This document shows, piece after piece, positions 9,011 to 17,584 of a DNA stretch of 61,564 bases. The stretch spans positions 1-61,564 of the forward strand of contig SXIK01000137.1 of assembly GCA_005772855.1 (NCBI GenBank), read 5' to 3'. How positions within the stretch are numbered: the stretch's first letter is position 1; each line of letters begins with the position of its first letter. This DNA comes from Planctomycetia bacterium (lineage in GTDB: Bacteria > Planctomycetota > UBA8108 > SXIK01). Made by a program: the position numbers and the translations under genes. A model generated the notes under the pieces. That model saw only the letters and a list, made by a program, of their open reading frames with translations, did no database searches and was not told where the DNA came from.

Positions 9011-10387
9011 ATGCCTGCTTTGAGTGAAGAGACTTGGATCGCCCTCCTGTATTCCGCGCTTGCGCTTGGCGCACTCTTTTGCTTGCTCGGCATCTGGCAG
9101 CGGAGGATTCGACAGCACGCAACCGCCCTGGCCCGCGCAGAGATTCAGGACGCTCGAGAGCGGCGCGTGGACGCACCCATGGCGCAGCATCCGCAGATCG
9201 ACGTTCTTCGCTGCATCGGCTGCGGAAGCTGCATCCGCGCCTGCCCCGAGGACCAAGTCATTGGGCTCATCAGTGGCGTCGCGCACATCGTGCAAGGCTC
9301 CCGATGCGTCGGCCACGGGCTCTGCGCCGAAGCGTGCCCCGTGAACGCGTTGACGATCGGGCTCGGCGACTTGGCTCTCCGACCCGACATCCCTGTCGTT
9401 ACGTGTGACCTCGAATCGAACGTACCTGGCGTGTTTCTTGCCGGCGAGGTCGGCGGGATGGCCTTGATCCGCAATGCCGTGGACCAGGGCTCTGGCGTTG
9501 CTTCCAACATTGCACATCGCCTCGGGCTGAGAGGTAGGGCCAACGATTCGCGCGTGGCTGATGTACTCGTGGTCGGAGCTGGGCCTGCCGGCATCTCCGC
9601 AATATTGAAGTGCGTGGAGTTGGGCCTCAGCTACATCGCGATCGATCAAGAAGACGCCGGTGGCACGATCCTCAAGTACCCACGGCGCAAGCTCGTCATG
9701 ACGCAGCCAATTGATATTCCTCTTTACGGCTCCTTGAAAGGCAAGGAGCACTCAAAGGAGGATCTACTCGCGCTCTGGCAAAAGATCGTTCAAGATTTTC
9801 GGCTCGAGATCCGCACGCACGTGAAACTGCTTGGGCTGAGCGGCGCGGAAGGGCTCTTCGAAGCGATGACGTCGGCGGGCGCCATTCACGCTCGCCATGT
9901 GATCCTTGCGCTCGGGCGACGCGGCACGCCCCGCAAGCTCGGCGTGCCTGGTGAGGAGCTTCCGAAGGTCCTCTATCAGCTCATGGATGCTTCCACCTAC
10001 AGCGGACAGAGAATCCTCGTAGTGGGCGGTGGCGACAGTGCCGTCGAGGCGACGACGGCGCTCGCTGATCAGCCCGGCAACGAGGTCACGCTCTCCTATC
10101 GCAAACCATCGTTCGCGCGCCTCAAACGGCGCAACGAAGAGCGAATTCAGAGCTACGCGAAGGCGGGGCGAGCCCGAGTGATCTACTCGTCGAACGTCGC
10201 ACGGATCAGGCCAAGCTCCGTCGAGCTTGCAATCGACGGGGAGGAGGTTCCACTCGTGCTCGAAAATGACTACGTGCTCGTCTTTGCTGGCGGCGACCCA
10301 CCCTTTGCACTCCTCCGGGAAATGGGGATCCGATTCTCTGGCGACAAGCAAGACTCCCCCACCACCAAGGCGAGGGCACTCGCGTGA
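9011..10387 (+). CDS. Membrane-anchored 4Fe-4S flavoprotein oxidoreductase
   Basis: The protein has 458 residues. A single N-terminal membrane segment (about residues 8-28) is followed by a ferredoxin-like part with CIGCGSCIRACP and a second set, CVGHGLCAEACP, in which the usual second Cys is His. Then come two dinucleotide-binding motifs, VLVVGAGPAGIS (FAD) and ILVVGGGDSAVEA (NAD(P)H), as in thioredoxin reductase and YpdA-like enzymes. The element NVPGVFLAGEVGG, normally near the C-terminus of such enzymes, lies before the FAD motif, so the domain order looks permuted. The ATG at 9011 is chosen; a GTG at 8969 would add 14 residues. The stop overlaps the next start by 4 bases. It probably passes electrons from NAD(P)H to the downstream membrane cytochrome. 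Confidence 0.85.
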   Translation: MPALSEETWIALLYSALALGALFCLLGIWQRRIRQHATALARAEIQDARERRVDAPMAQHPQIDVLRCIGCGSCIRACPEDQVIGLISGVAHIVQGSRCVGHGLCAEACPVNALTIGLGDLALRPDIPVVTCDLESNVPGVFLAGEVGGMALIRNAVDQGSGVASNIAHRLGLRGRANDSRVADVLVVGAGPAGISAILKCVELGLSYIAIDQEDAGGTILKYPRRKLVMTQPIDIPLYGSLKGKEHSKEDLLALWQKIVQDFRLEIRTHVKLLGLSGAEGLFEAMTSAGAIHARHVILALGRRGTPRKLGVPGEELPKVLYQLMDASTYSGQRILVVGGGDSAVEATTALADQPGNEVTLSYRKPSFARLKRRNEERIQSYAKAGRARVIYSSNVARIRPSSVELAIDGEEVPLVLENDYVLVFAGGDPPFALLREMGIRFSGDKQDSPTTKARALA

Positions 10388-11277
10388 GAACCGCCACGGA
10401 GAAGCAGCTACGCCTCACTCGAGCGCTCCTGGTGCTCGGCGCTGCCGTCATTGCCGCCTGCGCCTTCCTCGCAGGATCCGGTTGGAGCTACTACCTACTC
10501 CCCATTCACGAGCGGCCATTTCATCCCGAGCATTCAGTGCTTCGGCCTTCGGGCACCTGGGGGCTCACGTTTGGACTCGTCGGCACGCTGTTCATGATCC
10601 TCAATCTCGGCTATCTCGTGCGAAAGCGGCTCGTTTCAGTGGGTTGGCTCGGCTCGCTGCGAAGCTGGATGGGGTTCCATTTGTTTACAGGGCTCGTGGG
10701 GCCAGCGTTGATCGTGCTTCACACCGCGTTCCAACCGTCCAGTGCTCTCGGAACGCTAGCGTTCGCGGCGATGCTCATCGCCGTCGCCACCGGTGTCGTT
10801 GGGCGCTATGTCTACGCGCACATGCCTCGCTCCATCGAAGGGCGGGAACTTGAACTCGGTGAAGCCAAGAAGCGCCTCGATGTCTACCGCCTGGGCCTCG
10901 AGCGCCTGGGAGTGAGACTCCCCACGACCACCCTCGCTGTCGCAGCACAATCCGGGCAGACGATGGAAGTCTGGAGCGCCTTTCGAGCCCTCTTCCAGGC
11001 CGAGCGCGCCGCGCGCCAGGAGTTTGCGCAGTTCCGAAAGGACGTGCTCGCAAACGCGGAGCTCCGAGCTCGCGCTCCTGCGATTCTCCCGGTTGCAAGG
11101 GCGCTCTGCAGAGAACGCCAGCGCATTGCCAGGTATCTCGAGCTCAAATTCCTCATGAGCTCCTGGCGTTTCTTCCACCGCTGGCTCGCCATCGTGATGC
11201 TCCTGGTGGTCCTCTTCCACGTAACGCTCGCGCTGGTGTACGGGGACCTCTGGATCCTGGGAGGTCGGAGGTCCTGA
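10384..11277 (+). CDS. Cytochrome b-type integral membrane protein
   Basis: The protein has 297 residues and about five membrane helices (roughly residues 13-33, 63-83, 95-116, 122-143 and 262-285). Histidines are suitably placed for b-heme ligation: GFHLFTG and VLHTAF in the third helix, and FFHRW and LFHVTL in the last. A charged, helical insert separates helices four and five. The gene starts at a GTG inside the end of the flavoprotein gene, and its stop overlaps the ATG of the next cytochrome (TGATG), so the three are co-translated. Context suggests it carries electrons across the cytoplasmic membrane to periplasmic c-type hemes. Similarity to cytochrome b561 or ferric-reductase folds is inferred from the pattern only. 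Confidence 0.75.
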   Translation: MRTATEKQLRLTRALLVLGAAVIAACAFLAGSGWSYYLLPIHERPFHPEHSVLRPSGTWGLTFGLVGTLFMILNLGYLVRKRLVSVGWLGSLRSWMGFHLFTGLVGPALIVLHTAFQPSSALGTLAFAAMLIAVATGVVGRYVYAHMPRSIEGRELELGEAKKRLDVYRLGLERLGVRLPTTTLAVAAQSGQTMEVWSAFRALFQAERAARQEFAQFRKDVLANAELRARAPAILPVARALCRERQRIARYLELKFLMSSWRFFHRWLAIVMLLVVLFHVTLALVYGDLWILGGRRS

Positions 11278-12989
11278 TGCTCCAGGATCCGCGAGCCCCC
11301 TTTGTCGTCGGCATCGTCGCAATCTTCGCGCTTGCGGCCTACCTGGCCACCAGGCATCCATTGCCAGGCGATCTTTCGGCATCGCATGCGCAAGTGCACG
11401 GCCTCAACGAACTCCGAAACTGCAAGAGCTGCCACGCAGAAGGCGGCCTCGCGTCAGGCTGCCTCGAATGCCACGAAGAAATTCAGGCTCAGCTTGAAGA
11501 ACAGAACGGTTTTCACTTCGCACTGCTCAAGGAAAAACCGCGCGACTGCGCCAGCTGCCATCCCGAGCACCACGGCAAGGATTTTGAGCTCACCACCGAG
11601 CTTTCCTGGCGGGGGCGAGGGCCGGATTATTTCGCTCACGCACACACCGTCTTCCGTCTCACCGGTGCGCACGCACCTCTTGCTTGCGAGGCTTGCCATT
11701 CAAGAAAGCTCCCGAAGCCGTTCTCGCTCCCCAGGCATCAAGACCTGCACCGAAAACACACGTTTATCGGCCTTGAACAAGCCTGTTCCTTCTGTCATGC
11801 GGATGTTCATGCGGGCGGGCTCTCTCCGGCATGCGAGACTTGCCATTCGCAGGACACCTTCCGACCCGCCCCTCTCTTTGATCACGCGAAGTTTTTCCCG
11901 CTTGCGGGCGTGCATGAGCGCGTCGCGTGTTCCCGCTGCCACCTTGTGCCAGATGCAGCTGCGACTGGTGGCGAAGCGGCGATTCAACGGCTTCCTTTCG
12001 ACAAGGTACGGGGAAAGATCTGCGCGGAATGTCACGAGTCGCCTCACAGCGCGACCATTTCTCGTGACTGCGTTGGCAGTCACGCGCCGGATGAGCCCTG
12101 GACAGATGGGCGGAAGAAGTTCACGGCTGAGATTCATGCGACGACCGGCTTCCGACTCGACGCCCCGCACGATCGAGTCGACTGCACCAGGTGTCACAGG
12201 CCAGAGCTGATTTTTCGAGAGCGCTACCCGAGCCCAGGATCGCCGAATTACGCGCGCTCGCAGAACGCGTGCGAAGGCTGCCACGCGGATGTCCACAAGG
12301 GACAATTTCTTGCCAAGCACTCCCGCTCTATCGACTGCCACGAGCCCACGAGATTTGCTCCGGCGCTCTTTGGGCTCAAGGATCATGCGAGCACGTTCGC
12401 ACTTCTTGGCGCGCATGTCGCAGTTCCCTGCCTGGAGTGCCACAAGGGTGAGACGATCGGAGCGCGGGTCTTCGTCGGAACGGCGAGAACGTGCAAGGCT
12501 TTCCATGTGGACACGCATGGCGGGCAATTCACAAGGGATCTGGCCTCGGGCGATTGCACTGCTTGCCACGCCGGTAATGCGACCACGTTCGCGATCCGGC
12601 CCTTTGACCACGCGGCACGGGCGGGGTACGAGCTTCTGGGAGCACACACAAAGGCAAGCTGCAACGACTGTCATCACGCCGCCGATAACGCGCCCAGGGC
12701 CTATCGCGGCACGTCTCAAGAATGCTCCGCGTGCCACCGGGACGTACACCGAGGCCAGTTACGAGTGAACACCGAGGATCGCTGCGAACGATGCCACGTC
12801 TCGGCCTCGAAGTGGAGCACCATTGCATTTGATCACAGCCGTGAATCCAGGTTCGCTCTCGACGGTTCGCACTCGAAAGTGCCGTGCGCAAGCTGCCACA
12901 AGGCCATCGCGCTTCCCGATGGAGAGAAACTGATTCAATTCAAACCCCTGGGGACGAAGTGCGAGGACTGTCATGCCTTCACGAAGTAA
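11277..12989 (+). CDS. Multiheme cytochrome c (17 intact CXXCH motifs)
   Basis: The protein has 570 residues, with an uncleaved-looking N-terminal membrane anchor or signal (about residues 9-25). I count 17 canonical CXXCH heme-binding motifs, for example CKSCH, CLECH, CASCH, CEACH, CSFCH and CETCH. Three further positions are degenerate but keep the His: CVGSH, SIDCH and CKAFH. Repeated elements of the type H-x-F-x-L-x-GAH precede many motifs, as in cytochrome c3/class III-like modules. It is probably periplasmic and receives electrons from the membrane cytochrome b encoded just upstream (overlap TGATG). The next multiheme gene starts 17 bases before this stop. The three lost cysteines are each explained by one base change from a Cys codon. 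Confidence 0.93.
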   Translation: MLQDPRAPFVVGIVAIFALAAYLATRHPLPGDLSASHAQVHGLNELRNCKSCHAEGGLASGCLECHEEIQAQLEEQNGFHFALLKEKPRDCASCHPEHHGKDFELTTELSWRGRGPDYFAHAHTVFRLTGAHAPLACEACHSRKLPKPFSLPRHQDLHRKHTFIGLEQACSFCHADVHAGGLSPACETCHSQDTFRPAPLFDHAKFFPLAGVHERVACSRCHLVPDAAATGGEAAIQRLPFDKVRGKICAECHESPHSATISRDCVGSHAPDEPWTDGRKKFTAEIHATTGFRLDAPHDRVDCTRCHRPELIFRERYPSPGSPNYARSQNACEGCHADVHKGQFLAKHSRSIDCHEPTRFAPALFGLKDHASTFALLGAHVAVPCLECHKGETIGARVFVGTARTCKAFHVDTHGGQFTRDLASGDCTACHAGNATTFAIRPFDHAARAGYELLGAHTKASCNDCHHAADNAPRAYRGTSQECSACHRDVHRGQLRVNTEDRCERCHVSASKWSTIAFDHSRESRFALDGSHSKVPCASCHKAIALPDGEKLIQFKPLGTKCEDCHAFTK

Positions 12990-14244
12990 GCTTCAAGACC
13001 GATTCAGGAGCATCGCTTCCATGGCCATCCTGATGGCCTGGGCGATGATCTCGCTCGATTGTGAGTCACCGGTACCGCGAAACGGCTGGAGCGAGCAATG
13101 GGGCCCGCTCGTACCGCACGACACCTTCCCAAGAGACTGCGGCATTTGTCACGTACCGGAGAGCTGGCACATCTTGCGGGCCGACTTTTCCTATGACCAT
13201 GAGAAGGAAACGGGCTTCGCGCTCGTGGGCGCTCACGCCCGGGCGGCATGCCTGAGGTGCCACAACGACCGCGGGCCTGTATCCGTCTATGTGGCGAGGA
13301 GCTGTGGTGGATGCCATCCGGACCCGCACAAGTCGCAGCTCGGGCTCGATTGCACCCGTTGCCACGATACAACGACGTGGCGCCCTCAGGGGCTCATCTC
13401 CGAGCACGCCCGCACCAGCTTCCCGCTTTTCGGGGTGCACGCTGCGACGCCCTGCGAGAGCTGCCACTTGCAGGCTGCGGTCGGCGACTTTCGCAACGCG
13501 CCCCTTCAGTGCGAACTTTGTCACTCAAGGGATCTCGCACGAGCCACATCGCCCGATCATGCCGCCAGTGGCTGGATCCATCGCTGCGAGCGATGCCACT
13601 CACCGATGGGCTGGGGCAGCGCGAACTTCAGCCACGCGTTTTTCCCGCTAACAGCAGGCCACGCCGGCGTGGCCTGCGTTGCATGCCACACGAGCGGCAC
13701 TTTCGGGCCGATTCCGTCGGACTGCTATTCGTGCCACAGGAACGACTATCAGCGTGCCCCGGATCACGTGGCGCTGGGCTACCCGACCGATTGCACCCGC
13801 TGCCACACCACCGCCGGCTGGACTGGCAAGAGCTTTAACCACAGTTTTTTCCCGCTCACCGGCGGGCACTCCGGCGTGGCTTGTAGAGGTTGCCACACAA
13901 GCGGAAGCTTCACATCAATTCCGACTGCCTGCAACTCTTGTCACAACGACGATTATCAGAGCGCTCCGAATCACCCCGCGCAGGGCTATCCGACCGACTG
14001 CACGCAGTGCCACACGGTCACGAGCTGGCGCGGCGTGGCTGTCCAACACCGCTTCCCGCTGCGAGGGCCGCACAACGTCTCATGCACCACGTGCCACCAG
14101 GGCGGCAGCTTTGCCGCGTTCACCTGCCTCGTTTGCCATGCGCACAGCCAGACAAGCATGGACTCGAAGCACCGCGGCCGCTCCGGCTACAGCTACAACT
14201 CAGAGGCGTGCTACCGGTGTCACCCCAATGGAAAGGGGGACTGA
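12973..14244 (+). CDS. Multiheme cytochrome c (16 CXXCH motifs), probable lipoprotein or secreted
   Basis: The protein has 423 residues and 16 intact CXXCH motifs, giving one heme per 26 residues or so. The second half has near-repeats of about 50 residues, each with HSFFPLTGGHSGVAC-type segments and CHTSGSF. The N-terminus has a hydrophobic signal (AILMAWAMISLDC); the Cys could be a lipidation site, although Asp before it is not typical of a lipobox. The ATG at 12973 overlaps the previous gene by 17 bases; an ATG at 13021 is an alternative closer to the hydrophobic core. It lies between the 17-heme cytochrome and a beta-barrel protein. This arrangement is expected of the cytochrome that plugs an outer-membrane porin-cytochrome conduit. 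Confidence 0.92.
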   Translation: MPSRSKLQDRFRSIASMAILMAWAMISLDCESPVPRNGWSEQWGPLVPHDTFPRDCGICHVPESWHILRADFSYDHEKETGFALVGAHARAACLRCHNDRGPVSVYVARSCGGCHPDPHKSQLGLDCTRCHDTTTWRPQGLISEHARTSFPLFGVHAATPCESCHLQAAVGDFRNAPLQCELCHSRDLARATSPDHAASGWIHRCERCHSPMGWGSANFSHAFFPLTAGHAGVACVACHTSGTFGPIPSDCYSCHRNDYQRAPDHVALGYPTDCTRCHTTAGWTGKSFNHSFFPLTGGHSGVACRGCHTSGSFTSIPTACNSCHNDDYQSAPNHPAQGYPTDCTQCHTVTSWRGVAVQHRFPLRGPHNVSCTTCHQGGSFAAFTCLVCHAHSQTSMDSKHRGRSGYSYNSEACYRCHPNGKGD

Positions 14245-14247
14245 ACC

Positions 14248-15915
14248 ATGCGTGGTCCAATTGTTGCCGGACTCCTGATGGGTCTCCTGGCATCAGCTTC
14301 CGATCAACCAGCCCTCGCCGCGGAATCGACGCTTGAGGCAAGAATCCTCCACGAGATGGCCGATGGACTTTACGTTGATGCTGGCTCGAACCGCGGCGTC
14401 AAGGTTGGCGACAACGGAATGGCTCTTCACAACGGGGCAGAGGCTGCGCGGGTCGAGGTCACTGCGGTGAACCTGAGGTCTTCGCTCGTGAGAGTCATGG
14501 CATGGACCTCGAGCGAGCGGCTGCTTCCAGGTGACATCGTTCGGATCACCACGACGGGCGTCAGCGAGGCAGACCGAGGTGCGGACGGGCAAGGCTCTGG
14601 CGAGAAGCCATCGACGCTCAAGCCACAAACGGACGACAAGGGCGAGTTCGTGCCGCTACTGGCTCCGCCAGTCAAGAGTGTTGCCCTGGCCGCGGATCCA
14701 GCGAACGCGTTCCACGGCCGAGTCTGGCTACGTCAGCTCTACCAGATGGACTCGAAGAGCTCGCAGGACTACGCCTTCACGAGGGTCGGGAGCTCGGGAA
14801 GCATCGAGAGGATTGAAGGCGGCCGCTGGACGCTCGAGTGGTCCGGGGCGCTTTCGTACCGCACCGGAAGCGCGTTCGATGGATCGCGAAATGACGCGGA
14901 GATCCGCCCAGACCTCTTCCGCTTCTCACTCACACGGAGCTTCGAGTCAGGCGCGCTCCTGCGCCTCGGCAGGTTCCTTCCACCAGAGCTCCCGGCCGTC
15001 GGCTACCTCGACGGTGCACAGGGCGAGGCTCTGCTCAACGGACACCTTCGCATAGGTGGGATGCTTGGCTTGAAGCCGACCCGACGCGACCTCGGGGTCT
15101 CCGTACGCGAGCCAACAGCCGTCGCGTACGCCACCGTTGAAGCCGGAGAGCGAGAATCACTCCGCTACTCCGGCACCGCCGGTGTGCTGGGCTCGTTGTA
15201 CGACGGCAAACCGGACCGATTAGCCCTCTTCCTCGACCAACGCCTGGGGGTTAGCCGCTGGCTTTGGCTCTACTCGACGACCGAGGCCGACGTCGACATC
15301 GGCGGCGCCGATGTGCGCAACGGGATACGGCTTACTCGGGAAGACCTGTACGCAACCGTTCCAGTAGCCCCATGGCTCGAGCTGCGCGCAGGCCTCGACC
15401 ACTACGAACGTCCTGACACCGAGGCCGAGCGCGACATCCTCCGCGTCCCAACTGATCAGATTTTTGACAACGGCTACTGGCGCTACTGGAGCGGCGCCAC
15501 GCTACGGCTGCCCCTGGGCTTGGAACTCGGCGGTGAGGCCGGCTACATCAATTCGCCTGGCGACGACGGCGTTCACTGGCGCGCCTCGGCAGCGAAGATG
15601 GGCCTCTTCTCGTGGTCGAACGCAAGCGTGCGCGCCACGATCTACAACCTTCTCGGAGCTGATGCCGATGGATATGGAGGCCGATTCGGCGCCTATCTGC
15701 CCTTGCGGAACAGCACAATTTTCGTGGAGCCCTCCGCCGGAATCCGTCTCCTTGGCACCGACCAGACGAGTCAGGACTTCGAACTTACCGACGTCGCCCT
15801 TCGAGCTTACTGGCAAGCCACAAGTTCCTGGAGCCTCGACGCTGGGATCACGTACATGACGGGGACTGCGGTGGAGGCATGGCTTGTCGACATCGGCGTG
15901 AGCTTCCGGTGGTAG
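14248..15915 (+). CDS. Outer-membrane beta-barrel protein (candidate porin of cytochrome conduit)
   Basis: The protein has 555 residues. A clear signal peptide ends near ALAAES. Residues 30-110 form a small beta domain (LYVDAGSNRGVKVGD and LLPGDIVRITT), followed by a linker. From about residue 150 to the end there are alternating short strands with aromatic residues (for example VWLRQLYQMDS, WTLEWSGALSYR, FSLTRSFESGALLRLGRF). The last residue is Trp in GVSFRW, as is common for outer-membrane barrels. A GGGGGA ribosome site precedes the ATG, 4 bases after the 16-heme cytochrome stop. Barrel proteins next to large multiheme cytochromes form electron conduits in metal-respiring bacteria; the sequence family here was not matched to a known one, so the role is inference. 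Confidence 0.75.
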   Translation: MRGPIVAGLLMGLLASASDQPALAAESTLEARILHEMADGLYVDAGSNRGVKVGDNGMALHNGAEAARVEVTAVNLRSSLVRVMAWTSSERLLPGDIVRITTTGVSEADRGADGQGSGEKPSTLKPQTDDKGEFVPLLAPPVKSVALAADPANAFHGRVWLRQLYQMDSKSSQDYAFTRVGSSGSIERIEGGRWTLEWSGALSYRTGSAFDGSRNDAEIRPDLFRFSLTRSFESGALLRLGRFLPPELPAVGYLDGAQGEALLNGHLRIGGMLGLKPTRRDLGVSVREPTAVAYATVEAGERESLRYSGTAGVLGSLYDGKPDRLALFLDQRLGVSRWLWLYSTTEADVDIGGADVRNGIRLTREDLYATVPVAPWLELRAGLDHYERPDTEAERDILRVPTDQIFDNGYWRYWSGATLRLPLGLELGGEAGYINSPGDDGVHWRASAAKMGLFSWSNASVRATIYNLLGADADGYGGRFGAYLPLRNSTIFVEPSAGIRLLGTDQTSQDFELTDVALRAYWQATSSWSLDAGITYMTGTAVEAWLVDIGVSFRW

Positions 15916-16072
15916 GAGCAACCGGGCAACCTGTTGCCTTGCGCTCGGTGCTACGGTGCTGCCCCCAACAAGTTAGCGCAAAGGTTCCTCCCAGCGCGGT
16001 GCCGATGGCAACCCTGCAAATTTTCATGGAGTTCGAAGCACAAAGGGCTCAGGAGAACGGCCATGACGGTAC
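15916..16072. other. Short convergent gap
   Basis: The gap is 157 bases between the barrel gene and the minus-strand pseudogene. A 5-base stem (GGCAA/TTGCC at 15925-15938) follows the barrel gene without a T-run. Nothing else is recognised. Confidence 0.4.
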
Positions 16073-17278
16073 TCAGTCATTTACGCGGGGCCATGAGTGG
16101 CAGAGCGTGCAGGTCACGACCTGCCCCTTCGTGAGACGCACAATCTGATGATCCTCGATTCGGAACACCCGGCCTGCCGAGACCCGCGCGAGCGGGCTTC
16201 CCACCTTGAGGTCTGTGCCATGGCAAGCCTGGCATTCCTTCGCCTGGTGCTCCCACACGTTTCCGTGCCGGCCCTTGACCCACCGCAAGTCATTCACAGG
16301 GTGCATGCCAGGAGGTCCAACGAGGCCCAGGGCGACGCTGGCGACTTCGTGGCACGCGCTACACTCCGTGAGCGTCCCCGTGTGCCCCTGAAGCTGCGTG
16401 GCGGCCACGTTGTCGTTGGGGCCGGATCGGCGTTGGCCCACTCGGCGTGCGCGCTCCCGTGGCAGCCCTCGCAAAGTACCCCCCCATGGCCCTTCGAGAA
16501 TCGGAAGAGCGTGCTGTCATTTTCGGCAAACCGCTTGTTCGACGCCAGAATGGGCGACGCCGATTCGTCATCGATGCGGAATGCCTGCTTGAAGCGGAGG
16601 CCGTCGGGTGCCTTCAAGTACTGCGGGCCTTCAAGGTGATCCAGGGCATCCCCCGTGTGGCAGGACTGGCAGCGGGGCAAGGCGGTCCAGGCTCGGCGGG
16701 ACTTACCGTCGTTCTGGCCGTCAAGACTGCCCCCGACGAGCAACGGTCGGACGCTGCCCACGGTAAGCATCTCGCCGTGGCAACTGTTGCACTCCATTGC
16801 TCCGGTCCGCATGGCACCGCGCAGGCACTGCGTTGTCTTGCCCGGGTGGCACCTGTCCACTCACGAATAGTTGGGCCGTCTGGCCAACCATGGAAATCGT
16901 CAAGGGGGACGGCTCCACCGAGAGCTCTGTGATCGGCCAACTGGCGCAGGGAAGATCGTCGGCCGTGGGATCCACGCCGGCGTCAGGAGACGGGGGCGGA
17001 AGGGGGTCCCCCCCGAGGAAGAGGAAATTCAAAAGGAAAACGGCATCAGTCAGGGCCACTGTACCGTCGTCATGGGTGTCAGCAGCGTCGAGGCAAGCGG
17101 GCACATCCTGGCCGAGGAAAAGGTAGCCGAGAAGGGTGACCGCATCGGCGATATTGACCAGGGAGTCGGGGTTGACCCGGCCTCACACGAAGACCTCCGC
17201 CGACACAAGGCCGCGGTTGGCGAAAAGGAGTGGCACGATCAGAACCATGGAGGTGCAGGAGATGTTGGAAAGTTTCAA
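16073..17278 (-). pseudogene. Decayed dockerin-like / multiheme cytochrome gene
   Basis: The gene begins well: GGAGGA at 17286-17291, a 7-base spacer, then TTG at 17278, and a signal peptide (MKLSNISCTSMVLIVPLLFA) ending near VSAEVFV. An in-frame TGA follows at 17183-17185. The same frame then resumes with a dockerin/EF-hand-like repeat pair (VNIADAVTLLGYLFLGQ, then VALTDAVFLLNFLFLGGDP). Near 16860 coding similarity moves to another frame with multiheme motifs (QCLRGAM, ECNSCHG, RCQSCHTGD, LCEGCHGSAH). Near 16420 it moves again (ECSACHEV, ECQACHGTD, TCTLCHSW, ending at 16073). One nonsense change, at least two frame changes and a probable internal deletion make it a pseudogene. The second Cys of its first heme site is kept (DRCH) but the first is lost at the junction. 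Confidence 0.75.
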
Positions 17279-17584
17279 AGTATTTTCCTCCTTCTTGCCT
17301 ACCCGGATGGAGTAATTATTCGTGGCGACGTGCGCTCATGGTTTCTGCCACGCAATCCGGAGGCCACCTGCAAGATCCCCAATCGTGTGCGTGAAATATG
17401 CAACCCTCTGTCATCCGAGTCCAGGCAAGACAAACTCCGGCTTGCGAATGTGCAGCCGACCGTGAAGAGACTCTTCACATGCCTTCTGTGAGGGGCGGTA
17501 GCGCCTCGGGGAGTTAGGAACCGCCCCTGAAAGGCGGGGGCTTGCCGCTCATGACCGTCAACAAGTACGCAGAAAGGAATCGAC
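17279..17584. other. Intergenic region with palindrome and paired hairpins
   Basis: The gap is 306 bases between the divergent pseudogene and the beta-helix gene. It contains a perfect odd palindrome (GTGAAGAG 17462-17469, CTCTTCAC 17471-17478) and then a 9-base inverted repeat, AGGGGCGGT (17491-17499) with ACCGCCCCT (17520-17528). The second arm overlaps a following hairpin GCC/GGC around 17523-17540. The tail resembles the right-end hairpin region of IS200/IS605-type elements, but no transposase or TnpB frame is present. Confidence 0.4.

Noticed and set aside
17183-17185. In-frame TGA read as selenocysteine in the dockerin-cytochrome gene
   Set aside because: The family position is normally Arg (CGA to TGA is one change), and later frame changes show general decay.
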